NCBI GenBank assembly: GCA_041687015.1
Contig: JAWLCT010000004.1
Location: 1 to 64,000, forward strand
Source: JALOAT01 sp041687015
GTDB taxonomy: Bacteria; Pseudomonadota; Gammaproteobacteria; Thiohalomonadales; Thiohalomonadaceae
DNA: 64,000 nt
Direction: 5' to 3'
Shown here: positions 27,307 through 34,126 of the stretch, in pieces
Numbering within the stretch: the first letter of the stretch is position 1
Layout of the letters: each line of letters opens with the position of its first letter
Notes under the pieces: generated by a model
Told to the model about the DNA's origin: nothing
The model's database searches: none
What the model saw: the letters and a program-made list of their open reading frames with translations, nothing else
Position numbers and translations under genes: made by a program

Positions 27307-29385
27307 CTAGACTGCGCGGGTCTTGCCGCGTTTGCGCGTGCCCGCCCTGCTGGTTACACCACCGGTACGCGCGGGCGGTTTGGCGCCAGGCTGCCAGTTG
27401 GGAACCAGATGACGCTTGCCGTTGCCGATGAGGTCGGCTCGTCCCATGCGTTTGAGCGCCTCGCGCAACAACGGCCAATTCTGCGCGTCATGATAACGCA
27501 GGAAGGCCTTGTGCAGTCGACGCACTTTCAAACCGCGGGGCACCGGCACTTCGCCGCCTTCGCGGTGGACGCGACGTAACGGATTCTTGCCTGTGTGGTA
27601 CATGGCCGTGGCCAGTGCCATGGGCGACGGCAGGAAGGTTTGGACCTGATCGAGCCGGAAGTCGTTGCGTTTCAGCCACAGGGCGAGTTGCAGCATGTCC
27701 TCGTCGGTCGTGCCGGGGTGGGCGGCGATGAAATAGGGGATCAGGTATTGCTCCTTGCCGGCCTCTTTCGAATATTTCTCGAACATCTGCTTGAAGCGGT
27801 CGTACACGCCGATGCCCGGCTTCATCATCAGCGCGAGCGGACCGTCTTCCGTGTGTTCCGGCGCGATTTTCAGATAGCCCCCAACGTGATGGCTTACCAG
27901 CTCCTTCACGTATTCCGGTGTGCGCACGGCCAGGTCATAACGCAAACCCGAGGCCACGAAGACGCGCTTGACACCGGGCACGGCGCGGGCGCGACGGTAC
28001 AGGCGCACCAACGGCATCTGGTCCGTGTTCAGGTTCTTGCAGATGTCCGGGAACACGCAGGACAGGCGCCGGCAGACGGACTCGATGTCCTTGCTCTTGC
28101 ACGCCAGCCGCCACATGTTGGCAGTGGGCCCACCCACGTCCGAAATGATGCCCGTAAATCCGGGCGTGAGATCGCGCACGTTCTCGATTTCACGAATGAT
28201 GGAATCCTCGGACCGGCTTTGAATGATGCGCCCCTCGTGTTCGGTAATGGAACAGAAGGTGCAGCCGCCGAAGCAGCCGCGCATGATGGCCACCGAGAAG
28301 CGGATCATCTCGTAGGCAGGGATGCGCGCGTCACCGTAGGCGGGATGCGGTTTGCGCGTATACGGTAGCTCGTACACCCGATCCAGCTCCTTCGTGCTGA
28401 GCGGGATGGGCGGCGGATTCAGCCACAGGTCGCGCTTACCGTGGCGCTGCACCAGGGCACGGGCATTGCCGGGGTTGGTTTCCAGGTGCAGCACGCGCGA
28501 TGCATGGGCATAGAGCACGGGATCGTCGCGCACCTGCTCGAAGGCCGGCAGCCGAATGGCCGTGCGTTCGCGCGCCGGCCGATGCAGGGTCACCACCTGT
28601 GCCGTGGTCGGTGACGGCTTGCCGGGCGCAGCCTCCGCGTACGGATTGGGGTGAGGCATCAACTCACCCGGCCTGTCCACCTGGGTGGAATCGAGTTCCG
28701 ACCACCCCTCCGGCATACCTTCGCGCAAAAAGCCTGTGCCGCGCACGTCGGTGATGGTGTCGATGGTCTGCCCGGCGGCCAGGCGATGGGCGATCTCCAC
28801 CACCGCCCGGTCGCCGTTGCCGTAGACCAGCAGGTCGGCCTTGGCATCCACCAGGACCGAGCGGCGCACGTTTTCGGACCAATAATCGAAGTGGGCGATG
28901 CGACGCAGGCTGGCCTCGATGCCGCCGAGCACGATGGGCACGTCCTTGTACGCCTCGCGGCAGCGGTGCGCATAGACGATGGCGGCGCGGTCCGGGCGGG
29001 TGTTGCCGCGGCCATCCGGTGAATAGGCATCGTCGGAGCGCATCTTCCGGTCAGCGGTGTATCGGTTGACCATGGAGTCCATGTTCCCGGCAGTGATACC
29101 GAAGAACAGGTTGGGCCGCCCCAGCGCCCGGAATGCCTCCGGGCTCTGCCAGTCAGGCTGGGCGATGATGCCCACGCGAAATCCCTGCGCCTCGAGCAGC
29201 CGGCCCACCAGCGCCATGCCGAAGCTGGGATGGTCCACGTAGGCATCGCCCGTGACCAGAATGATGTCGCAACTGTCCCAGCCCAAGGCCTCCATTTCGG
29301 CGCGCGACATGGGCAGCACAGGTGCGGGCAGCAGTCGTGAGGCCCAGAATTTTCGATAGGAGAAAAGCTCGCGCGCGGTTTCCAT
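27307..29385 (-). CDS. YgiQ family radical SAM protein
   Basis: 692 residues. The N-terminal domain (ARELFSYRKFWASRLLPAPVLPMSR, DIILVTGDAYVDHPSFG) resembles a B12-binding fold. The radical SAM domain carries the cluster motif CFGGCTFC in AIMRGCFGGCTFCSITEHEG. A DUF3362-like basic C-terminus ends in RKRGKTRAV. UPF0313/YgiQ proteins are widespread but the reaction is unknown. It follows relA upstream by 43 nt on the same strand. ATG at 29383-29385 gives the family N-terminus. Confidence 0.93.
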   Translation of the reverse strand: METARELFSYRKFWASRLLPAPVLPMSRAEMEALGWDSCDIILVTGDAYVDHPSFGMALVGRLLEAQGFRVGIIAQPDWQSPEAFRALGRPNLFFGITAGNMDSMVNRYTADRKMRSDDAYSPDGRGNTRPDRAAIVYAHRCREAYKDVPIVLGGIEASLRRIAHFDYWSENVRRSVLVDAKADLLVYGNGDRAVVEIAHRLAAGQTIDTITDVRGTGFLREGMPEGWSELDSTQVDRPGELMPHPNPYAEAAPGKPSPTTAQVVTLHRPARERTAIRLPAFEQVRDDPVLYAHASRVLHLETNPGNARALVQRHGKRDLWLNPPPIPLSTKELDRVYELPYTRKPHPAYGDARIPAYEMIRFSVAIMRGCFGGCTFCSITEHEGRIIQSRSEDSIIREIENVRDLTPGFTGIISDVGGPTANMWRLACKSKDIESVCRRLSCVFPDICKNLNTDQMPLVRLYRRARAVPGVKRVFVASGLRYDLAVRTPEYVKELVSHHVGGYLKIAPEHTEDGPLALMMKPGIGVYDRFKQMFEKYSKEAGKEQYLIPYFIAAHPGTTDEDMLQLALWLKRNDFRLDQVQTFLPSPMALATAMYHTGKNPLRRVHREGGEVPVPRGLKVRRLHKAFLRYHDAQNWPLLREALKRMGRADLIGNGKRHLVPNWQPGAKPPARTGGVTSRAGTRKRGKTRAV

Positions 29386-29479
29386 GAGGCACTCTAAGTG
29401 TTCGCGGCAGAAAAGATTTTGCCCGCCGCTGGGGGGTTGAAGTATATTTCGGTGGACCGCTTACAGGGAGTCCAAGTTC

Positions 29480-29839
29480 ATGCGCATCCGAGCCGCCCTC
29501 GTCGCCGCCGCGCTGGCCATCCACGGGACGGCATTTGCCGAAACCCTGCAGATCCCGGACAGGCAAGCGCCTGTGATCGACGACGCTCCGGCGCTCGATA
29601 CGCCCACCCAGGAGGAATTCACGGAACAGGCGCCGCTCGCCGAACCCGACGGGCAGGCGCCGGAACGCGATCTTCCGCTGCGCGGCATGTCCATGCAGTT
29701 GGTGGAAGATCGCTTCGGTGAACCTTTGGAAAGGCTTGGACCTGTGGGCGAACCACCCATCACACGTTGGGTGTACGCGGATTATACCGTCTACTTCGAA
29801 GGTCGGTACGTCATACACGCCGTGCGTAACCGCGATTGA
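29480..29839 (+). CDS. Exported hypothetical protein with BamE/OmlA-like C-terminal motif
   Basis: 119 residues. Sec signal peptide MRIRAALVAAALAIHGTAFA, then a low-complexity acidic/proline linker, then a short conserved domain: RGMSMQLVEDRFGEP followed by PPITRWVYADYTVYFEGRYVIHAV. The GM-x2-V-x2-RFG-P plus W-x-Y/F-x-VYFE pattern is like the small BamE-type fold found in several periplasmic proteins. Function unknown. Its ribosome site is GGGAG 8 nt before the ATG. Divergent from the radical SAM gene, 40 nt upstream of aguA. Confidence 0.8.
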   Translation: MRIRAALVAAALAIHGTAFAETLQIPDRQAPVIDDAPALDTPTQEEFTEQAPLAEPDGQAPERDLPLRGMSMQLVEDRFGEPLERLGPVGEPPITRWVYADYTVYFEGRYVIHAVRNRD

Positions 29840-29879
29840 CCCCCTTCTTTCAGCACGTTTTTTTCGAGCTTTTGCGATT

Positions 29880-30929
29880 ATGAATGCCTCCCGAATCCGG
29901 CAGGTTCTGCCTGCCGAGTGGGCGCCGCAGAGCGCCGTGATGCTGACCTGGCCGCATCCTCACAGTGACTGGCGAGACATCCTGCACGATGTCGAACCCG
30001 TCTATGCGGCCATTGCACGCGAGATCACGCGCCGCGAACGCCTGCTGGTGGTCTGCCATGACGAATTTCACCGCGATCACGTACGCCACCGGCTCGTGAA
30101 CGCGGGCGTCGACCTGAACCGCACGCACTTGCATCTTGCACCCTCCAATGACACCTGGGCCCGCGATCACGGCCCCATCACAGTGTTGCGCGACGGACGC
30201 CCGGTCATCCTCGATTTCCGCTTCAACGGCTGGGGCAACAAGTATCGCCACGACCTGGACAATGCCATCACCCCCCGTCTGCACGGGGCCGGCGCGTTCG
30301 GCGACACTCCCCTCGAACAGGTCGATCTGGTGCTCGAAGGCGGCGGCATCGAAAGCGACGGCCTGGGCACGCTCATGACCACCGCCCATTGCCAACTCTC
30401 ACCGGAGCGCAATCCCCACCTGGACCGAGCCCAACTGGACGCACGCTACGCCAAGCTGTTCGGCACTCCGCGCGTGCTGTGGCTGCAAAACGGTCAACTT
30501 GCCGGTGACGATACCGACGGCCACATCGACACCCTGGCCCGCTTCTGCGATGCCGAGACCATCGCCTACGTGAGCTGCGAAAACCCGGCCGACGAACACT
30601 ATGCGCCGCTGCGCGCCATGGAAGCGGAGTTGCGTCAGTTCCGTACCGCATCAGGCCGGCCCTATCGCCTGGTGCCCCTGCCGCTGCCGAATCCGCATTA
30701 CGGTGAAGACGGCCGACGCCTCCCCGCTACCCATGCCAATTTCCTGATCATCAACGGCGCCGTGCTGGTGCCCACCTATAACGACGTGGTGGACGCCCTG
30801 GTGCTGGAACGCCTGCGCAGTTGTTTCCCGGACCGCGAGGTGATCGGCATCGATTGCAGCCCGCTCATCCGCCAGTACGGCAGTCTGCATTGCATCACCA
30901 TGCAGATTCCGGCAGGTGTGGTGGCTTGA
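29880..30929 (+). CDS. aguA: Agmatine deiminase
   Basis: 349 residues of the peptidyl-arginine-deiminase fold. Hydrolyses agmatine to N-carbamoylputrescine and ammonia. Visible: PAEWAPQSAVMLTWPH at the N-terminus, NDTWARDHGP, the LEGGGIESDGLGTLM loop, DGHIDTLARF, and nucleophile Cys338 in GSLHCITMQ. The ATG at 29880 gives MNASRIRQVLPAEW; a frame from 29718 overlaps the previous gene and is rejected. With aguB downstream it makes putrescine from agmatine. Confidence 0.95.
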   Translation: MNASRIRQVLPAEWAPQSAVMLTWPHPHSDWRDILHDVEPVYAAIAREITRRERLLVVCHDEFHRDHVRHRLVNAGVDLNRTHLHLAPSNDTWARDHGPITVLRDGRPVILDFRFNGWGNKYRHDLDNAITPRLHGAGAFGDTPLEQVDLVLEGGGIESDGLGTLMTTAHCQLSPERNPHLDRAQLDARYAKLFGTPRVLWLQNGQLAGDDTDGHIDTLARFCDAETIAYVSCENPADEHYAPLRAMEAELRQFRTASGRPYRLVPLPLPNPHYGEDGRRLPATHANFLIINGAVLVPTYNDVVDALVLERLRSCFPDREVIGIDCSPLIRQYGSLHCITMQIPAGVVA

Positions 30930-30937
30930 AACAGACC

Positions 30938-31020
30938 GTCCAACGCAAGGGCGCAGCGACACGGAAGGGCGGCAAAGGAACTCCTCCGGGTTCTCTGTGT
31001 CTGCGTGTCTCTGTGTTGGG
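30938..31020. repeat. Degenerate CCAACGC-ended inverted repeat between aguA and aguB
   Basis: Left arm starts CCAACGCAAGGGCGCAG, right arm ends CTCTGTGTTGG, with CTCTGTGTCTGCGTGTCTC inside. The same layout occurs at 57767-57833 (CCAACGCCAGGCGCAGA ... CTCTGCGCCTCTGCGTTGG). A dispersed intergenic element family of unknown origin. Confidence 0.6.
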
Positions 31021-31045
31021 CCTTTCGGTTTAGGAGCTCATCAGG

Positions 31046-31939
31046 GTGAAAGAACGCAAACTCACGGTCGGTCTGGTGCAGCATGCCTGCAGCGAGGATC
31101 GGCACGCCAACCTGGACAAGACCATCGCCGGCATCCGCGAGGCCGCGCGCCAGGGCGCGGGTCTGGTGCTGCTGCAGGAACTGCACACGGGCGTGTACTT
31201 CTGCCAGTCGGAGGACACGGCACGTTTCGATCAGGCGGAAGTCATCCCGGGTCCCACCACCGAAACATTGGGCGCGGTCGCCAGGGAGCTGGGCGTGGTC
31301 ATCGTGGCCTCCCTGTTCGAGCGCCGCGCGCCCGGGCTGTACCACAACACGGCCGTGGTGCTGGAACGGGACGGTACCCTCGCGGGCCGCTATCGCAAGA
31401 TGCACATTCCGGATGATCCCGGCTTTTACGAGAAGTTCTATTTCACCCCGGGTGATCTGGGCTTCACCCCCATCGATACCTCCGTGGGGCGCCTGGGCGT
31501 GCTGGTGTGTTGGGACCAATGGTATCCGGAGGCCGCGCGACTGATGGCGTTGGCCGGTGCCGAGTTGCTGCTCTACCCCACGGCCATCGGTTGGGACCCG
31601 GCCGACGAGGACGCGGAGAAGACGCGCCAGCGGGACGCCTGGGTGACCATCCAGCGCGCCCATGCGGTCGCCAACGGTCTGCCCGTGTTGTCGTGCAACC
31701 GCACCGGTTTCGAGCCCAGTCCGCTCGCGGACGCCGGCGGCATCCAGTTCTGGGGCACCAGCTTCGTGGCCGGACCCCAGGGCGAGCTGCTTGCCGAGGC
31801 AAGCGTGGACACCGAACAGGTGCTCATGGCCGAGGTGGATCTCACGCGCAGCGAAAGCGTGCGCCGCATCTGGCCCTTCCTGCGTGACCGGCGCATCGAC
31901 GACTACGCCGATCTGCTCAAGCGGTATCGCGACCGCTGA
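31046..31939 (+). CDS. aguB: N-carbamoylputrescine amidase
   Basis: 297-residue nitrilase-fold enzyme. Catalytic Glu45 (LLQELHTG), Lys118 (YRKMHIPDDPGFYEKFYF) and Cys155 (VCWDQWYPEAARL) form the expected triad; the IPDDPGFYEKFYFTPGD region is characteristic of AguB. It splits N-carbamoylputrescine to putrescine, CO2 and ammonia. GTG start at 31046 with AGGAG 9 nt upstream. Next to aguA, separated by a repeat element. Confidence 0.95.
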   Translation: MKERKLTVGLVQHACSEDRHANLDKTIAGIREAARQGAGLVLLQELHTGVYFCQSEDTARFDQAEVIPGPTTETLGAVARELGVVIVASLFERRAPGLYHNTAVVLERDGTLAGRYRKMHIPDDPGFYEKFYFTPGDLGFTPIDTSVGRLGVLVCWDQWYPEAARLMALAGAELLLYPTAIGWDPADEDAEKTRQRDAWVTIQRAHAVANGLPVLSCNRTGFEPSPLADAGGIQFWGTSFVAGPQGELLAEASVDTEQVLMAEVDLTRSESVRRIWPFLRDRRIDDYADLLKRYRDR

Positions 31940-32002
31940 CGCTTGCGACGAACCTCGTTTCTGGAATAATCGAGGCGCATTCCAAAAGCGAAAGGCCCGC
32001 CC

Positions 32003-33127
32003 ATGATCATCATCCTCAAGCCCAACCTCGATCGCAGCAGTGCCGAGTTCGGGGCCATCATGGGCTATCTCGCCAACATTCCGCGCGTCCAGGTGCGCGT
32101 GCACGAGGAACACGGCTCGCAGCAGGTTCTCACGGAGCTTTACCTCATCGGCGAGACAAGCCCCCTCAGCACGTCCGACATCGAAGCCCTGGCCGGCGTG
32201 GAGCGGGTGGTGCGCGTCTCCGAACCTTATCGCGTGCTGGGCCGCCACAAGAACGATCACCGCGCGACGGGTTTCGAGTACAACGGCGTCCACTTCGGCC
32301 ACGATAACCTGAACATCTTCGCGGGCCTCTGCGCCGTCGACACACCCGAGCACGTGGAGGCCATGCTGCGCGCCCTGCGCGACCACGGGCAGGTCTGCAC
32401 GCGCATGGGCGCCTACAAGCCGCGCACCAGTCCCTATGCCTTTCAGGGCCACGGCCAGGCCTGCCTGCCCTATGTGTTTGAACTGGCCGGCAAGTACGGC
32501 ATGAAGGTGATCGCCATGGAGGTCACCCACGAAAAACACGTGGAGGAGATCGCCGACGCCTTGCACCGGACCGGCAATCCCACCGGGGTCATGCTGCAGA
32601 TTGGCACACGCAACACCCAGAACTTCGAATTGCTGAAGGCGGTAGGCCGCCAGCGCGAGTTCCCCGTGCTGCTCAAGCGCGGCTTCGGCATCACTTTGGA
32701 TGAGTCGCTGCACGCGGCCGAGTACCTGGCCTCGGAAGGCAACACCCGCGTGGTGTTCGGCCTGCGAGGCATGAAGACCAACATGGGCGATCCGCACCGC
32801 AATTTCGTCGATTTCGCCCACGTGCCCGTGGTGAAGCGGCTGACGCGCATGCCGGTGTGCATCGACCCTTCGCACTCGGTAGGTACGCGCGAGCGCGGGG
32901 CCGACGGCATCCTCGATGTCTTCCAGGTCGCCGCCCAGGCCGTGATTGCCGGTGCCAACATGATCCTGGTCGATTTCCACCCCGCCCCTGCCAAGGCCCT
33001 GGTGGACGGCCCCCAGGCGTTGCTGTTGCAGGAGCTCCCCTACTTCCTCGAAGACATGGCGATTGCCCGTGATGCCTACGAGCGGCGCATGGCCCTGGCC
33101 CAGCGCTACGCGACCGTTGAGTCATGA
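32003..33127 (+). CDS. DAHP synthase, AroA-beta/KDO8P synthase-like family
   Basis: 374 residues. An N-terminal ferredoxin-like domain (MIIILKPNLDR to VVRVSEPYRVLGR) precedes a TIM barrel with AGLCAVDT, RMGAYKPRTSPYAFQGHG, LLKRGFGITLDESLHAAEYLASEGN and PVCIDPSHSVG. These match the type Ibeta 3-deoxy-7-phosphoheptulonate synthase (as in Thermotoga), the first enzyme of the shikimate pathway. Differences from textbook motifs (FGLRGMKTNMG where GIRTFE is usual) suggest a divergent subgroup. It is 63 nt after aguB and overlaps the Crp-family gene by ATGA. Confidence 0.85.
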   Translation: MIIILKPNLDRSSAEFGAIMGYLANIPRVQVRVHEEHGSQQVLTELYLIGETSPLSTSDIEALAGVERVVRVSEPYRVLGRHKNDHRATGFEYNGVHFGHDNLNIFAGLCAVDTPEHVEAMLRALRDHGQVCTRMGAYKPRTSPYAFQGHGQACLPYVFELAGKYGMKVIAMEVTHEKHVEEIADALHRTGNPTGVMLQIGTRNTQNFELLKAVGRQREFPVLLKRGFGITLDESLHAAEYLASEGNTRVVFGLRGMKTNMGDPHRNFVDFAHVPVVKRLTRMPVCIDPSHSVGTRERGADGILDVFQVAAQAVIAGANMILVDFHPAPAKALVDGPQALLLQELPYFLEDMAIARDAYERRMALAQRYATVES

Positions 33128-33789
33128 ACGCACCGAGGGACTGGTGGCAGCGCTTTCCGGGGCTGGCGGAGCTCGATGAGCCGGCCTGGTGTGAGCTGCG
33201 CGAATCTGCCCGTGTCATCACCGTGCCCACAGCAACCATCGTGTTTCGGGCCGGCGATGCGTGTGAAAACTACATGCTGGTGCTGGAAGGCTCGGTCCGC
33301 GTCCAGAAGCTGGCCGAAAACGGGCGGGAGATCACCCTTTACCGCCTCGAGGGCGGGGATTCCTGCGTCCTGACCACCTCCTGCCTGCTCGCCCGCGAAC
33401 GCTATCCGGCCGAAGGCGTCACCGAGACCGAGGTCACCGCAGCGGTGCTGCCGGTCGCCGATTTTTTCCGGGCCCTGGATCAGTCACCGGGTTTCCGGCG
33501 CTTCGTTTTTACCGCCTACGGTCAGCGCCTGAGCGATCTGATCCTGCTGGTCGAAGAAGTGGCCTTCGGCCGCATCGACCAGCGCCTGGCCGCCCGCCTG
33601 CTCGAGCTGGGCAACGGCGACGGCGCCGTGGAAGCCACCCACCAGGCCCTCGCCGCGGAGCTGGGCACCGCCCGCGAAGTGGTCAGCCGGCAATTGAAGG
33701 ACTTCGAACGCCATGGCTTCATCCGCCTGCTGCGCGGGCGCATCGAGATCGTGAACAGTCAGGCGATGCGGCGTCGCTTCGGGAACTGA
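33124..33789 (+). CDS. Crp/Fnr family transcriptional regulator
   Basis: 221 residues: a cyclic-nucleotide-binding-like sensor domain (about 10-130), a dimer helix and a winged HTH (THQALAAELGTAREVVSRQLKDFERHG). The FNR-type N-terminal iron-sulfur cysteines are missing. Cys81 and Cys87 in SCVLTTSCLLA sit where cAMP-type phosphate-binding residues would be expected, so it is unlikely to bind cAMP. Effector unknown. Its ATG is embedded in the DAHP synthase stop, so it is coupled to that gene. An FNR-like sequence lies 250 nt downstream. Confidence 0.92.
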   Translation: MNAPRDWWQRFPGLAELDEPAWCELRESARVITVPTATIVFRAGDACENYMLVLEGSVRVQKLAENGREITLYRLEGGDSCVLTTSCLLARERYPAEGVTETEVTAAVLPVADFFRALDQSPGFRRFVFTAYGQRLSDLILLVEEVAFGRIDQRLAARLLELGNGDGAVEATHQALAAELGTAREVVSRQLKDFERHGFIRLLRGRIEIVNSQAMRRRFGN

Positions 33790-33855
33790 TCATCTCTTGG
33801 GGCTCATTCGAGCCGACTCAAGCGCCCGTCGTTCCTGTCCCGTTCTGTCAATGTC

Positions 33856-33880
33856 ACTGTCATTTCCGCCATTTGACAGT
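33856..33880. promoter_or_regulatory. Inverted repeat ACTGTCA-N11-TGACAGT, candidate activator site
   Basis: ACTGTCA (33856-33862) and TGACAGT (33874-33880) are perfectly symmetrical. The site lies about 55-80 bp upstream of the sigma-54 promoter at 33935, where enhancer-binding proteins commonly bind. TGTCA/TGACA half-sites are also clustered upstream of fisR (40485-40515). Binding protein not proven. Confidence 0.45.
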
Positions 33881-33934
33881 GCGTGGCAGTTACCACGCCC
33901 CGCCCAAGTCCTGTGCCGGCGGGAAAGCGCAGCT

Positions 33935-33950
33935 TGGCACGCAGGTTGCT
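33935..33950 (+). promoter_or_regulatory. Full-consensus sigma-54 promoter
   Basis: TGGCACGCAGGTTGCT matches TGGCACG-N4-TTGCW at every defined position, with the GG (33936-33937) and GC (33948-33949) at correct spacing. Predicted start near 33961. No protein gene lies between this promoter and the terminator at 34005-34035. Confidence 0.75.
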
Positions 33951-33960
33951 GTTAGCTGCC

Positions 33961-34035
33961 GTGAAGGAGCATTCGTGCTCCTCCTCCATTCTGTGGTGTT
34001 TTACGGCGCAGCTTAATCGGCTGCGCCTTTTTTTT
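33961..34035 (+). ncRNA. Candidate sigma-54-dependent small RNA, about 75 nt
   Basis: The predicted transcript begins about 12 nt after the sigma-54 -12 element and ends at a strong intrinsic terminator. A 5' hairpin GGAGCA-TTCG-TGCTCC (33966-33981) is followed by an unpaired-looking CTCCTCC stretch (33981-33987), complementary to Shine-Dalgarno sequences such as GGAGGAG before the 36524 gene, and then the terminator stem. This is the layout of a trans-acting regulatory RNA. A terminated leader (attenuator) of the diguanylate cyclase gene is the main alternative. Confidence 0.5.
34005..34035 (+). terminator. Intrinsic terminator with T8 tract
   Basis: Stem GGCGCAGC (34005-34012) / GCTGCGCC (34020-34027), 7-nt loop, followed by eight T. 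It ends the candidate small RNA and insulates the downstream diguanylate cyclase gene. Confidence 0.9.
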
Positions 34036-34069
34036 ACGCCAGTGATCCAGGTCAAGGAGGCATTCCACC

Positions 34070-34126
34070 ATGCCGGTTACCATGGCCGAAAATATAACGA
34101 GAGCTGGACATGCTCACACCTGTTAA
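34070..34126 (+). CDS. Possible 18-residue leader peptide overlapping the cyclase start
   Basis: ATG at 34070 follows a near-perfect AAGGAGG (34054-34060) at 9 nt and encodes MPVTMAENITRAGHAHTC, stopping at 34124-34126. The cyclase ATG at 34110 lies inside it in another frame and has only a weak ribosome site of its own. This suggests translational coupling or control by the leader. It could also be a chance frame. Confidence 0.4.
   Translation: MPVTMAENITRAGHAHTC

Noticed and set aside
30776..32980. 734-codon minus-strand frame over aguB and the DAHP synthase gene
   Set aside because: Covers three clear plus-strand genes and a repeat; composition is that of a GC-rich shadow.
33890..34035. 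c-di-GMP (GEMM) or fluoride riboswitch before the diguanylate cyclase
   Set aside because: Neither the GEMM core nor fluoride-switch sequence is visible, and the sigma-54 promoter lies inside the stretch.
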